Assembly (NCBI GenBank): GCA_031260125.1
Contig: JAIRKM010000033.1
Location: 1 to 41,321 of the forward strand
Length of the DNA stretch: 41,321 bases
DNA from: Helicobacteraceae bacterium
Lineage (GTDB): Bacteria; Campylobacterota; Campylobacteria; Campylobacterales; SZUA-545
Direction: 5' to 3'
In this document: positions 7,075 to 15,837 of the stretch, one piece after another
How positions within the stretch are numbered: the first letter of the stretch is position 1
How the letters are laid out: the number at the start of each line of letters is the position of its first letter
The notes under the pieces: generated by a model
What the model was told of the DNA's origin: nothing
The model's database searches: none
The model's input: the letters and a program-made list of their open reading frames with translations, nothing else
Position numbers and translations under genes: made by a program

Positions 7075-8241
7075 TTGGGTAATTGGCGGCATCGATCGGC
7101 GGGCGGCTTGATACTCTACTATGACTGCTTCGGCGGGATTGGCGGCGATACACACTTGGGGGCGCTGGTGGACGTTGGAGCGGAGTTTGACCTGATAGCG
7201 CGGGATCTAAGCGCGCTTCCAAACAGCGGCGAGTTCGCGCTAAGCTGCGAAAAGCGCGTCAAAAACGGCATCAGCGGCACGAGGGTGGAGGTTCGGGAGA
7301 GCGCGGACAGAAGGAAGAGGAGCTTTGAGGAGATAAAAGGGCTGATCGCCGCCGCCGCGCTGAAGGAGAGCGTGAAGTCTATGTCGGTAAAAATTTTCAC
7401 CACCCTCGCCGAGGCGGACGCGAAGAGCGGAGGGTTGAGCGCGCCTCGCTTTTTGGGCGCGGCGGATTGCATAGCGGAGGTTGTGGGCGCGGCGATTGCG
7501 ATCGAGGCGCTTGGCCCGTCCGCTATATGCTGCGGCAAGGTGGAGCTTGGCGGGGGACACGTTGGACGCGGGGTTGTTCCCTCGCCCGTTACGATCGAGC
7601 TTCTGAAGAACGCGCCCGTAAGCGTTGGACACTCTGATGGTGAGCTTACCACGCCGATCGGCGCGGCGATTCTTGCCGCCGTAATCGATCGCTTCGCCGA
7701 TAGGTTCAGCTTCAAGCCGATCAAAATCGGTTACGGCTTGGGCGGGAAAGATCGTGAGCTTCCCCTGCGGGTAATAGCGGCGGAGGAGGACGACAGGGAG
7801 GAGAGCGATGAGGTGCTGATCGAGACCAATATCGACGATATGAGTCCGGAGGCGCTTGCGTTCGCGGAGGAGCGGCTTTTTGATCACGGCGCGCTGGACG
7901 TTCACAAAACGGCGATCTCTATGAAAAAAAACCGTCTGGGGGTGAAGCTGAGCGTGCTGATACCGCGATCGAAGGAGCGGGAGATTGCCGATCTGATCTT
8001 TACGGAAACAACCTCGACCGGCTACAAACGGATAGCGCTGACGAAGGTCGCGTTAAAGCGGGAGTTTGTAACGGCGGCGACGGAGTACGGCGCGGTAAGG
8101 GTAAAACGCGCGGTAAAAGATGGCGCGCCGATCAAGTATAAGGCGGAGTTTGAGGAGTGCCGCGCGCTCGCCTTGAAACACAAACTGCCCCTGAGCGAGA
8201 TTGCCGCGGCGGTGGAAAGGGCATTGCGCTCCCTTAGCTGA
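7075..8241 (+). CDS. larC: nickel-pincer cofactor biosynthesis protein LarC
   Basis: Up to 388 residues. The N-terminal motif YYDCFGGIGGDTHLGAL corresponds to the DCFSGISGDM..GAL signature of LarC. The C-terminal part has ETNIDDMSPE and a GALDV...MKKNR segment typical of the family. LarC is the CTP-dependent nickel insertase that completes the nickel-pincer nucleotide of lactate racemase and related enzymes. In Lactobacillus plantarum the protein is made by a ribosomal frameshift; here it is one continuous frame. The start may be TTG 7075 (GGGGGAG upstream) or TTG 7108, which would give the usual family N-terminus directly. No larA, larB or larE is present in the window. Confidence 0.88.
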   Translation: MGNWRHRSAGGLILYYDCFGGIGGDTHLGALVDVGAEFDLIARDLSALPNSGEFALSCEKRVKNGISGTRVEVRESADRRKRSFEEIKGLIAAAALKESVKSMSVKIFTTLAEADAKSGGLSAPRFLGAADCIAEVVGAAIAIEALGPSAICCGKVELGGGHVGRGVVPSPVTIELLKNAPVSVGHSDGELTTPIGAAILAAVIDRFADRFSFKPIKIGYGLGGKDRELPLRVIAAEEDDREESDEVLIETNIDDMSPEALAFAEERLFDHGALDVHKTAISMKKNRLGVKLSVLIPRSKEREIADLIFTETTSTGYKRIALTKVALKREFVTAATEYGAVRVKRAVKDGAPIKYKAEFEECRALALKHKLPLSEIAAAVERALRSLS

Positions 8242-8303
8242 CAGACAAGCGATACCAAATGCCGCGCGCTATAAAATAACGCAATATCAAGGAGGTGGTT
8301 GAG

Positions 8304-9062
8304 ATGACACGATCGCTGCCAATTGTCCTGCTGTTGGCGATGTTTGTCGGCGGTTGCTCCGTCTTGACGCAAAAAGCTCCCGTAACGGAACGAACGCAGC
8401 TTATGCTGATGAGCAAGGCAGAGGAGAATCGGCTCGGACTGGAAGCCGCCGACGAGATTCTAAAAACCTCAAAACAATCAACCGATGCGGCTTTGACCGC
8501 CCGCGTGGTCAATGTGGGCAAGAGAATCATCGCCGTTTCGCAGGAGGCAAAGGAGTACACGTGGAACTTTTACGTGCTGGAAGATGCCGTGATCAACGCC
8601 TTCGCGCTGCCGGGCGGCAAGGTGTTTTTCTACACGGGTATTTTGAAGCTGATGGACAACGACGATCAGATCGCCTGCGTTATGGGACACGAGATCGCGC
8701 ATGTCCTTGCGCGGCACGGAGCAGAGCGCGTCAGCCAGCAGCAGCTTACCGCGCTTGGCGGCGAACTTCTCTCCACCGCGCTTAAAATCCCCGCGAAGTA
8801 TCAGCAAACCTATCAGGCGGCGTACGGCGCGGCGTCCAATTTGGGCGTGATTTTGCCGTACAGCCGCAAGCACGAAAGCGAAGCCGACGCGATCGGCGTT
8901 GTGCTGATGTACAAGGCGGGCTACAACCCGAACGAGGCGGTGAAGTTCTGGCAGAAGATGGCGGCGCAGGGCGGCAAAAGCGCGCCGGAGTTTTTATCGA
9001 CACACCCCTCCGACGAGAGGCGGATTGAAGATATTCAAAAGAATATAAAGAGGCTTAAATGA
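8304..9062 (+). CDS. M48-family metalloprotease, lipoprotein
   Basis: A 252-residue protein. The N-terminal hydrophobic segment ends in FVGGC (Cys18), a lipobox, so a lipid-anchored periplasmic protease is likely. The zinc motif HEIAH (His129, Glu130, His133) and downstream HESEAD (Glu193 as third ligand) define peptidase family M48. Layout and size match LoiP/YcaL-like and BepA-core proteases that act on envelope proteins. ATG 8304 is preferred over an upstream GTG because AAGGAGG lies 8 bases before it. It overlaps the ATPase gene by four bases (ATGA), so the two are co-translated. No TPR domain follows the peptidase. Confidence 0.93.
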   Translation: MTRSLPIVLLLAMFVGGCSVLTQKAPVTERTQLMLMSKAEENRLGLEAADEILKTSKQSTDAALTARVVNVGKRIIAVSQEAKEYTWNFYVLEDAVINAFALPGGKVFFYTGILKLMDNDDQIACVMGHEIAHVLARHGAERVSQQQLTALGGELLSTALKIPAKYQQTYQAAYGAASNLGVILPYSRKHESEADAIGVVLMYKAGYNPNEAVKFWQKMAAQGGKSAPEFLSTHPSDERRIEDIQKNIKRLK

Positions 9063-10753
9063 GCGGGTTTTATCTGGGCAAAACGGCGGATGGCAATAGG
9101 CTGGAGTTGGATTCAAAAACCTTTTTGACGCACGCGGCGATCATCGGCATGACGGGTAGCGGCAAAACGGGGCTTGGAATTGCGCTTTTGGAGGAGGCTC
9201 TCTTGAGCGGGGTAAGCGTGATCGCGATCGACCCCAAAGGCGATCTCGCCAATATGCTTCTGACATTTCCAAGCCTTAGCGAGGGCGAATTTGCCCAATG
9301 GTCGGATCGCCCCGCGCAAACCGCCGCGGAGTGGAAGGAAGGGTTGGCGCAGTGGGGGCTGGACGGAGATCGCATCAGCGCGTTAAAACAGGGCGCGGAT
9401 TTCAAGCTCTTTACCCCCGGCGCTTCGCACGGCATTGCGGTAAATATGCTCGGATCGTTTGCCGCTCCCGTGCGGTCGGTAATAGAGGACGGCGATCTGT
9501 TCAATTCGCTGATCGTCTCCGCCGCCGAAAATCTGCTGGGGCTGATCGGGGCAAACTCCGAAACGGCGGGCAAAGAGGCGACGCTGCTTGCCGCGATCAT
9601 AGGCGGCGCGTGGGCAAAGGGCGAAAATTTGAGCTTGGAAACGATCATCAGGCAGATCGCCGCGCCTCCGTTTGATAAGATCGGCGTTTTCGCGCTGGAG
9701 AGCTTCTACCCCGAAGCCAAACGCTTTGAACTCGCCTCAAAATTCAACGCGCTGATCGCCTCTCCCGCTTTCGCCTCAAAGTTGAGCGGCGAACCGCTTG
9801 ATATTGGCTCGATCGTCGGCGGCAAAAAGCCCTGCGCGGCGATATTCTCTATCTCCCATCTTGGCGATCGGGAGCGGATGTTTTTCGTAACGCTGATCTT
9901 AAACGCGGTTTTGTCGTGGATGCGATCGCAGGACGGATCGTCCGCTTTACGCGCCCTGCTCTATATGGACGAGATTTTTGGCTACTTTCCGCCAAGCGCC
10001 AATCCGCCGAGCAAAACGCCGATGATGCTTCTGCTCAAACAGGCGCGGGCTTTTGGGTTGGGCGCGGTTCTTTCCACGCAAAATCCCGTCGATCTCGACT
10101 ACAAAGGACTGAGCAATATCGGCGCGTGGTTTATCGGCAGAATGCAAAGCGCGCAGGATTGCAACCGCGTAAGCGCGGGGCTGATCGGCGCGGGCGGCTC
10201 CAAAGCTCAGCTTGCCGCGGAGATCTCCGCTCTGGAAAAGCGCCGTTTCCTGCTCAAGACGGATCGGCTCATCACCTTTAACACCCGCTGGACGCTTAGC
10301 TATCTAAAAGGCCCTCTCTCCCGTGAGCAGATAAGGCTTCTTACGGGCGGATCGGCTTTTGCCGATGCTGGGGCGCAAAACGATCGGGGAGTCGTTTTGG
10401 ACGCGGGCGCTGGAAAAAAACGCGCCGCAATTGAGGCGAAGTACGAGCGTGAAAAGAAGCGGCTGACCGAAAAACGCTCTCGATTGCAGATCAAACTGGA
10501 CAAAGAGAAAGGCGACGTAACCCGTAAAACGATCGGCGTTGTTGCTACGATCGGCTCCGGACTGCTAAGCGCGCTTTTTGGCTCAAAGCGCGGCGCGGTT
10601 GGCAAAATTGGTAGCTCGGTTAAGAGCGCGGCAGATATGCAAAAGGAACGCGCTGATGTCTCTATGGCAGAGGAGGAGATTGCGCGCGTTGATCGTGAGT
10701 TGCAAGAGCTTGAAAGTAAGACGAAAGCCGATCTTGCCGCGCTTGAGGGCTGA
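9059..10753 (+). CDS. HerA/DUF87-type ATP-binding protein
   Basis: A 564-residue P-loop ATPase. Walker A is GMTGSGKT (residues 30-37), followed by IAIDPKGD. Walker B is LLYMDEIF (Asp304, Glu305). A conserved LSTQNP motif comes next, as in HerA/FtsK-like ATPases. After about residue 440 it becomes a basic, charged coiled coil interrupted by a Gly/Ala stretch (VVATIGSGLLSALFG). This family of stand-alone ATP-binding proteins is widespread and, as far as I recall, not functionally characterised; I remember many members being longer. Its start overlaps the M48 protease stop by four bases. A link between the ATPase and the envelope protease is an inference from that coupling only. Confidence 0.85.
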   Translation: MSGFYLGKTADGNRLELDSKTFLTHAAIIGMTGSGKTGLGIALLEEALLSGVSVIAIDPKGDLANMLLTFPSLSEGEFAQWSDRPAQTAAEWKEGLAQWGLDGDRISALKQGADFKLFTPGASHGIAVNMLGSFAAPVRSVIEDGDLFNSLIVSAAENLLGLIGANSETAGKEATLLAAIIGGAWAKGENLSLETIIRQIAAPPFDKIGVFALESFYPEAKRFELASKFNALIASPAFASKLSGEPLDIGSIVGGKKPCAAIFSISHLGDRERMFFVTLILNAVLSWMRSQDGSSALRALLYMDEIFGYFPPSANPPSKTPMMLLLKQARAFGLGAVLSTQNPVDLDYKGLSNIGAWFIGRMQSAQDCNRVSAGLIGAGGSKAQLAAEISALEKRRFLLKTDRLITFNTRWTLSYLKGPLSREQIRLLTGGSAFADAGAQNDRGVVLDAGAGKKRAAIEAKYEREKKRLTEKRSRLQIKLDKEKGDVTRKTIGVVATIGSGLLSALFGSKRGAVGKIGSSVKSAADMQKERADVSMAEEEIARVDRELQELESKTKADLAALEG

Positions 10754-10896
10754 TCGCGCCGTCTTTGGTTCTCCGCGCAAAGCGGCGGGGCGATCGCGCT
10801 ATTGCAAAAAGCGCGGGCTGACTCCACGCCTATAGATCGTTTGACTAAGGCGGCAGAACCCGCATAGCGGTTGAGCGCAGCTACTATAGACGCGAG

Positions 10897-10912
10897 AAAG
10901 CGGCGGCTTTTT
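10897..10912. terminator. weak candidate terminator between convergent genes
   Basis: AAAGC (10897-10901) and GCTTT (10906-10910) form a 5-base stem with a GGCG loop, followed by TT on the plus strand and by a short pyrimidine run on the minus strand. It lies between the ATPase gene (ends 10753) and the DUF4190 gene on the opposite strand (ends 10931). The rest of the 177-base gap shows no gene. Confidence 0.3.
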
Positions 10913-10930
10913 GACGTGCGAAAGGCGCGG

Positions 10931-11167
10931 TTAGAAGCGAATCTGTCCCGTCGCGGCCAGATAAGCGCCGATCGCAGAGTTTATCACGGTCAATGTCAAG
11001 CCGATAATACTGAGGACAAACCCCGCCGTCGCTAGGCTCCGCTCCTCTTGTACCTTTCTGCCTTTGACGCCCAAAACAAGCCCCGTAATGGTGATTGGAA
11101 AGCCAAACAGCGGAATGAACCACGCCAACAAACCCACAATGCCCAACACCAGCGACGCAACGCTCAT
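10931..11167 (-). CDS. small two-helix membrane protein, DUF4190-like
   Basis: A 78-residue protein with a hydrophobic region at residues 1-30 (MSVASLVLGIVGLLAWFIP), a short basic loop containing KGRKVQEE, and a second hydrophobic segment near 46-72. Repeated LG/IG.. turns in each half are typical of DUF4190/DUF4870-type small membrane proteins. The ATG at 11167 has GGAGG 7 bases upstream; the longer frame to 11197 adds only hydrophilic residues without a ribosome site. A 16-codon frame (11214-11164) ends on the start codon as ATGA. Function unknown. Confidence 0.75.
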   Translation of the reverse strand: MSVASLVLGIVGLLAWFIPLFGFPITITGLVLGVKGRKVQEERSLATAGFVLSIIGLTLTVINSAIGAYLAATGQIRF

Positions 11168-11313
11168 ACAGCCACCTCCGCGAGCCTCGTTTTCCAATTG
11201 AATCGTCTGTTCATACTGAACCTTTTATATTGGTTTGTGTATAGCCATAGGAAGCAAGCCGACTTGCCTTCAGCGCTGTCTCCGTCGCCCTTTGCCTCCA
11301 CTTGCGCGAATAT

Positions 11314-11325
11314 ATTAGCGCTAAT
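11314..11325. promoter_or_regulatory. 12-base perfect palindrome upstream of the U32 peptidase gene
   Basis: ATTAGCGCTAAT is a perfect inverted repeat, 64 bases before the ATG at 11390, in AT-rich sequence. Nearby GCAAG-CCGA-CTTGC (11254-11267) could form a hairpin. The palindrome could be an operator or chance; the 222-base region holds no other gene. Confidence 0.3.
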
Positions 11326-11389
11326 CTGATAAATCAAACGCTGTTTGAAGCGGCGGTCGTTTTCAGCCCAAATAAGATAACTTTCGCCG

Positions 11390-12652
11390 ATGACAAAACG
11401 AATGGAACTTCTCTCTCCCGCCGGCGATCCGACCAAACTTAAAATCGCGCTCGCCTTCGGCGCGGACGCGGTATATGGCGGCGTTAGCCATTTTTCGCTG
11501 CGCGCGCGTAGCTCCAAAGAGTTCTCGCCGCAGAGCTTCGGGGAGGCGATCGCCTACGCGCACGCGCTTGGCAAAAAGGTCTATGTAACGGCAAACGGCT
11601 TTCCGTTTAACTCGCAGATCAAACTATTTGAAAATCACTTAGCGCAAATGCGCGATCTCTCGCCCGACGCCTTTATCGTCTCAAGCGCGGGCGCAATTAG
11701 GCTTGCGAAAAAGATCGCGCCCGATGTTCCGATCCACCTCTCCACGCAGGCAAACGCGCTAAATACGCTTGACGCGGAGGTCTATTTCGATCTTGGCGTG
11801 AAGCGGATTATCGCCGCGCGTGAGGCGAGCCTTAGAGATATAGAGGCGATCAAAACCGCGCTGCCCAGCCTTGAGATCGAGGTTTTTGTTCACGGATCCA
11901 TGTGTTTTGCCTACAGCGGACGCTGTCTTATATCCAGCTTGCAGACGGGGCGCGTGGCAAATCGCGGAAGCTGCGCCAACGACTGCCGCTTTCCATACCG
12001 CCTCTTTGTGGAAAATCCCGAAACTAAAACGCTGATGCGAATCGACGAGGGCGAAGAGGGCAGCTTCGTTTTCAACGCCAAAGACCTCAATATGATCGCC
12101 CATCTAAAAACAATCGCGGATAGCGGCGCGATCGACAGCGTCAAAATCGAGGGGCGCACGAAAAGCGGCTATTACGCCGCCTGCGTGACTCGCGCTTATA
12201 AGATGGCGCTGGAGGATATTGAGCGCGGCTGTTTTGAGCCGTCGAAATATGGCGTAGAGTTGGCGACGACGAAAAATCGCGGCTTTTCGGACGGCTTTTT
12301 GATCAAGCGCCCATATAAGAAAAACGCCGATCAAAATCTTGAAACAAGCCAAAGCGACGGGACGCATCAAGTTACGGCGGCGATCGATCAAAGCGGCAAA
12401 ACGTTGCTTGCGCTTGGCAGGTTCAAGCTTGGCGAGGAGTTGGAGATTGTCGCGCCGCTTTATGCCGCTATCACGCTTGCGGATAACGATCTCGGACGGA
12501 TTTATAAGCGAGGCGAAGGTTACTATATAAGTTTTTCGCAAATCGTTACCGAAAACGGCAAATCGCTAAACGAGATTCACTCCGGCAACCAAAACGCCGT
12601 GCTACTCCCCGCACCTTTACCGCCATATTCGTTTTTAAGAAAACCGACATAA
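11390..12652 (+). CDS. peptidase U32 family protein
   Basis: A 420-residue protein. It opens with ELLSPAGDPTKLKIALAFGADAVYGG in family style and carries the U32 signature EVFVHGSMCFAYSGRC, followed by NRGSCANDCRFPY, where the clustered cysteines could bind a metal centre. Family members include collagenase-like PrtC proteins and RNA hydroxylation or ubiquinone-pathway factors (RlhA, TrhP, UbiU/V), so proteolysis should not be assumed. The start may be ATG 11390 or ATG 11402; the second gives the usual MELLSPAG beginning. It converges on the DUF3972/purE pair. I remember the same group (U32, purE, coiled-coil protein, glyQ) as Cj0701-Cj0704 in Campylobacter jejuni. Confidence 0.92.
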   Translation: MTKRMELLSPAGDPTKLKIALAFGADAVYGGVSHFSLRARSSKEFSPQSFGEAIAYAHALGKKVYVTANGFPFNSQIKLFENHLAQMRDLSPDAFIVSSAGAIRLAKKIAPDVPIHLSTQANALNTLDAEVYFDLGVKRIIAAREASLRDIEAIKTALPSLEIEVFVHGSMCFAYSGRCLISSLQTGRVANRGSCANDCRFPYRLFVENPETKTLMRIDEGEEGSFVFNAKDLNMIAHLKTIADSGAIDSVKIEGRTKSGYYAACVTRAYKMALEDIERGCFEPSKYGVELATTKNRGFSDGFLIKRPYKKNADQNLETSQSDGTHQVTAAIDQSGKTLLALGRFKLGEELEIVAPLYAAITLADNDLGRIYKRGEGYYISFSQIVTENGKSLNEIHSGNQNAVLLPAPLPPYSFLRKPT

Positions 12653-12718
12653 AAAATTTGGTTAGTGGGGGCAATACGTTATCGATACTGCGTATACCGT
12701 CGTCAATAACGGTTATTG

Positions 12719-13198
12719 TTACGTCTTTTTCTCGCCCGCGTACTCGATCGCTTTGCCCCACATTAGCTTATATTTGCGCTTGACAAACTCCAGCTCCTCC
12801 TGCGCGATCGACAACTGCTTGGTCAGCGCCTCCATCGACTTGCGATCCTCCTCATAAATCTCCTGCATAGCGACCAGTCCGTCTTTTAGAAATTGATTTT
12901 CGTTTTTCAGCGCGCCTAAGGTTTCATCTTTCGCGCCGATCACCTTTTCGTGCATCGACAAAATTGTGCCGACCGTCTTCTCTACAAAATCCATCGCGCT
13001 TGTATGTCCGTCGAAAACCAGCTCTGCGTCAATTTTTTTGGGCAGCATCACGCTCAAGCCGCTGGCGCTTTCTACCAAAATTTTTCCGTTTTCGATCTTG
13101 CTGGCTAGTTTATTTTCATCGCACAGCGCCTTAATATCGGCGGCGCTTTTACCTACAAGTTTTGCAAATTCTTCTACGCTTAACCATGTTTGCGCCAC
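12719..13198 (-). CDS. DUF3972 coiled-coil protein
   Basis: A 159-residue protein. The first 60 residues look like a small helix-turn-helix (WLSVEEFAKLVGKSAADIKALC). A long charged coiled coil runs from about 80 to 150. It ends in KKT, with no membrane segment. I recognise it as the Campylobacterota family DUF3972, whose function I do not know. GTG 13198 is chosen because AAGGAG lies 5 bases upstream, although a frame with no ribosome site extends to 13225. It starts one base after the purE stop, so it is the second gene of a purE operon. Confidence 0.82.
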   Translation of the reverse strand: MAQTWLSVEEFAKLVGKSAADIKALCDENKLASKIENGKILVESASGLSVMLPKKIDAELVFDGHTSAMDFVEKTVGTILSMHEKVIGAKDETLGALKNENQFLKDGLVAMQEIYEEDRKSMEALTKQLSIAQEELEFVKRKYKLMWGKAIEYAGEKKT

Positions 13199-13199
13199 A

Positions 13200-13700
13200 T
13201 TATCTCCTTGATAAACGAACCTCAAGCGGGCGTGAATCTATCTCCGCCTGCACTCTTACGCTCTGCCGATCGTCAAGCAATTTTCGCGCCAACTCGGGGT
13301 CGCTTAGCGCCAAAATCTGAACCGCTAGATAAGCCGCGTTGATTGCGCCGTTGATCGCCACGCACGCGACGGGGATTTTCGGCGGCATCTGCGCCGAGCT
13401 AAGCAGCGCGTCCACGCCGTTTAATGCGCCGTTTGCGATCGGAACAGCGATAACGGGCTTTGTCGTCCGCGCCGCGATTGCGCCAGCTAGGTGCGCCGCC
13501 ATTCCCGCCGCCGCGATAAACGCGCCCGCGCCCGCCGCCTCCGCCTCTTCAATATACGCCGCCACACGATCGGGCGTTCGATGCGCGCTGGCGATGATCA
13601 TTTCATAAGCCGCGCCGAAGCGCTCCAACGTTTCAATACACTCCTGCATAACGCCCACGTCGCTCTTGCTTCCCACGACGACGCCCACAAATGCGCCCAT
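13200..13700 (-). CDS. purE: N5-carboxyaminoimidazole ribonucleotide mutase (class I PurE)
   Basis: A 166-residue protein. It has the PurE signatures GSKSDVGVM at the N-terminus and SAHRTPDR containing the catalytic His, then AAGMAAHLAG and a VPIANGALNGVDALLS segment. It isomerises N5-CAIR to CAIR in purine synthesis in the cytoplasm. The ATG at 13700 follows AAAGGA. The following gene starts one base past its stop. A TAAAAT box lies 22-27 bases upstream of the start. Confidence 0.96.
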   Translation of the reverse strand: MGAFVGVVVGSKSDVGVMQECIETLERFGAAYEMIIASAHRTPDRVAAYIEEAEAAGAGAFIAAAGMAAHLAGAIAARTTKPVIAVPIANGALNGVDALLSSAQMPPKIPVACVAINGAINAAYLAVQILALSDPELARKLLDDRQSVRVQAEIDSRPLEVRLSRR

Positions 13701-13721
13701 ATGTTTCCTTTCGATACCAAG

Positions 13722-13727
13722 ATTTTA
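13722..13727 (-). promoter_or_regulatory. -10 box for purE
   Basis: TAAAAT on the minus strand (13727-13722). The predicted transcript would start near 13715 and contain the AAAGGA ribosome site. No clear -35. Confidence 0.4.
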
Positions 13728-13826
13728 GCAGATGCGGCAAAACCGCGCCGCGCCCTTAGGCGGCAGCTTAGCCGATTTACGCGGCGATCGCGCAGAAGCT
13801 AGGCAAAGCGCAAAGCGGCGTTTTTG

Positions 13827-13832
13827 TAAAAT
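13827..13832 (+). promoter_or_regulatory. -10 box for glyQ
   Basis: TAAAAT preceded by TTTTTG, 26 bases before the glyQ ATG at 13858, matching the box type used by the divergent purE gene. No clear -35. Confidence 0.4.
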
Positions 13833-13857
13833 CCCGACTTTAACGGAAAGCGGAAAT

Positions 13858-14751
13858 ATGATCTTCTTTAGCGATCTGCTCTTAAAGCTACAAACATTCT
13901 GGCAAGATCAAGGTTGCGCGATTGTTCAGCCCTACGATCTGCCCGCGGGCGCCGGCACATTCCACCCCGCCACGCTGCTTCGCAGTCTCGATGGCAAGCC
14001 GTGGAGCGTCGCGTACGTCGCCCCAAGCCGCCGCCCCACAGACGGGCGCTACGGTGAAAACCCTAATCGGCTCGGCGCGTATTACCAGTTTCAGGTCTTG
14101 ATCAAACCATCGCCCGATAATATCCAGACGCTCTACCTCAAAAGCCTCGAATATCTCGGTCTGAACCTCAAGAACCACGACATTCGCTTTGTCGAGGACA
14201 ATTGGGAATCGCCGACGCTGGGCGCGTGGGGGCTAGGCTGGGAGGTGTGGTTGGACGGCATGGAGGTAACGCAGTTTACCTACTTTCAACAAGTCGGCGG
14301 TCTGCCGTGCGATCCGGTAGCGGTCGAGATCACATACGGCGCGGAGCGGTTGGCGATGTATCTGCAAAAGGTCGATAACGTTTTTGATATTAGGTGGAAC
14401 GAGCGGTTTTCTTACGGCGATATTCACTTTGAAAACGAGTATGAGTTCAGTAAATACCACTTCGAGATCGCCGACACCGACGCGCTTTTTAGACAGTTTG
14501 AAGCCGCTTTTGCCGAGTGCGGCAGGATTCTCGCGGCAAAATTGCCGTTGCCGGCGTACGATCAGTGCCTGATCGCAAGCCATGCCTTCAACCAACTTGA
14601 CGCGCGCAAAGCGATCTCGCAAACCGAGCGGGCGCGGTTTATCCTGCGCGTGCGCGAGCTTGCCAAAGGCTGCGCCGCGCTATACAAAGAGCAAGAAAGC
14701 GAACGCGACGAACGAAGAAAAGGCGCGAACGCGATCTTACCTGCCGTTTGA
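13858..14751 (+). CDS. glyQ: glycyl-tRNA synthetase alpha subunit
   Basis: A 297-residue protein of standard GlyQ length. The sequence is highly conserved: [45 protein letters not shown], and [21 protein letters not shown]. It is the catalytic subunit of the alpha2beta2 bacterial glycyl-tRNA synthetase; the beta subunit glyS is not in the window. ATG 13858 gives the universal family start [12 protein letters not shown], with GGAAAGCGGA upstream; the open frame from 13732 is rejected as the start. The C-terminus has a charged tail after the last conserved segment. Confidence 0.97.
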   Translation: MIFFSDLLLKLQTFWQDQGCAIVQPYDLPAGAGTFHPATLLRSLDGKPWSVAYVAPSRRPTDGRYGENPNRLGAYYQFQVLIKPSPDNIQTLYLKSLEYLGLNLKNHDIRFVEDNWESPTLGAWGLGWEVWLDGMEVTQFTYFQQVGGLPCDPVAVEITYGAERLAMYLQKVDNVFDIRWNERFSYGDIHFENEYEFSKYHFEIADTDALFRQFEAAFAECGRILAAKLPLPAYDQCLIASHAFNQLDARKAISQTERARFILRVRELAKGCAALYKEQESERDERRKGANAILPAV

Positions 14752-14924
14752 CGCTCTCGATCGCCGGCGCGAAGGGCGGAGAATACGGAACATCGTGAAA
14801 AGAATCCGTGCGCCGTTTGCAACAGCGGGAGAAATAACCGTCGCGTATTTTCCATCCGCGCGGTTTTTAATGATAAAAATGGGAAAATGCGGCAGTTACG
14901 ACAATTAGGAAGCGGGGCGATGAA

Positions 14925-15782
14925 ATGCGTGGGTGGCGCGCTCTTTTGGTTTTTTTGGCTGCATGGGCGGTCGTGGAGGGCGCGCTGTTTGAGACCTATT
15001 ACGGCAATCCGGGCGACGCGCCGCAGCCGCCAAGGACGCCCCTGCCGCAACCTCAACAACCTCAACCCCAGAGGCAACAGCCACAGCAACCTCAACAGCC
15101 GCAGTCCCAGCCGCAGCAACTTCAGATCATACGGACATCTCCCGCTCCTTTCCGCGCGGAGAGCGCTCCGCCGACACGCCGTCCGGTCCGCGTCTTAAAC
15201 GCCGCTCCGCACGGTAACTTTGATTGGAAAACCGACTACATTATCCGTGTTACGACGGGATTTTGGCGTCTGGATCGCGATGTGAGCGTAAAAACATCGC
15301 CCACAGGCAGCGGCGTTTACTATCGCCCCACGCACTCCTATATGGGTATTGCCGATGGAAGCACGCTTACGCACAGCGCCGGCGAGACGGAATTTAGGGC
15401 GCAGGTGGGCGTAGGCGCGCAGTTGCCAAACGAGGGGAATTACTGGCTACTGGAATTTGGCTATGCAGGCAGCGAGATCAAAGAGCTGATCGCAAGCTAC
15501 GCGGTTACAATACCGAGCAGGCAATTTTTCAACACGATCCCATTTCTGAAGGCAGGGGCGCTGCTTGGATACGGCGACTCCGAGGGGCTTTCGCCAAGCT
15601 CTTTCGGCGTTTTGTTGGGCGCTGGCGGCTATAACTACATAGGGCAATCGCGCCGTTTGCGTCTGGAGTACGGGATCGATCTTGCGCGGACGGAATGGCT
15701 TACGATCAATAAGAGCTACGGAAGAGAGGAGTGGACGGACATCACATGGCACATTTACATCGGCGCGGCGTACAAGTTTTAA
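14925..15782 (+). CDS. predicted outer-membrane beta-barrel protein with Pro/Gln linker
   Basis: A 285-residue protein. A signal peptide (about 1-20, ending VVEGA) is followed by a Pro/Gln-rich linker at residues 33-67 built from PQQ and PQP units. Residues from about 75 show alternating hydrophobic/polar strands and end in AAYKF, a terminal Phe typical of outer-membrane barrels. The C-terminal third aligns with the protein at 17490-18284 (GAGGYNYI..LEYGIDLARTEW versus GAGASYPL..YAGLDYLKREW), so the two look like paralogues. The ATG lies after AGGAAGCGGGGCGATGAA, a loose ribosome site. No specific function can be assigned; an adhesin, porin-like or envelope-maintenance role is possible. The 173 bases upstream hold no gene. 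Confidence 0.78.
   Translation: MRGWRALLVFLAAWAVVEGALFETYYGNPGDAPQPPRTPLPQPQQPQPQRQQPQQPQQPQSQPQQLQIIRTSPAPFRAESAPPTRRPVRVLNAAPHGNFDWKTDYIIRVTTGFWRLDRDVSVKTSPTGSGVYYRPTHSYMGIADGSTLTHSAGETEFRAQVGVGAQLPNEGNYWLLEFGYAGSEIKELIASYAVTIPSRQFFNTIPFLKAGALLGYGDSEGLSPSSFGVLLGAGGYNYIGQSRRLRLEYGIDLARTEWLTINKSYGREEWTDITWHIYIGAAYKF
15021..15125 (+). repeat. Pro/Gln-coding degenerate repeat
   Basis: CAACCTCAA-type units recur imperfectly and encode the Pro/Gln linker of the predicted outer-membrane protein. Such tracts often vary in length between strains. The units are in frame multiples of three, so length changes would alter the linker rather than switch the gene off. Confidence 0.6.
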
Positions 15783-15837
15783 CCGCGCTGAAGGGGCGGT
15801 TTTGCGCCGATCGCGCCGTTGTGGGCAAGGAGTGCAA

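Noticed and set aside
7119-7724. Open frame of 201 codons antisense to larC
   Set aside because: Same reason: no family motifs, composition of a shadow frame, and larC is conserved.
7075-8241. Programmed frameshift in larC as in Lactobacillus
   Set aside because: Both conserved halves are in a single uninterrupted frame.
12704-12718. CAATAAC-G-GTTATTG inverted repeat after the U32 gene as a terminator
   Set aside because: The stem is AT-rich and short once a loop is allowed, and no T-run follows on either strand.
15021-15125. Pro/Gln-coding repeat as an on/off phase-variation tract
   Set aside because: Units are multiples of three bases and degenerate; slippage would change linker length, not frame.
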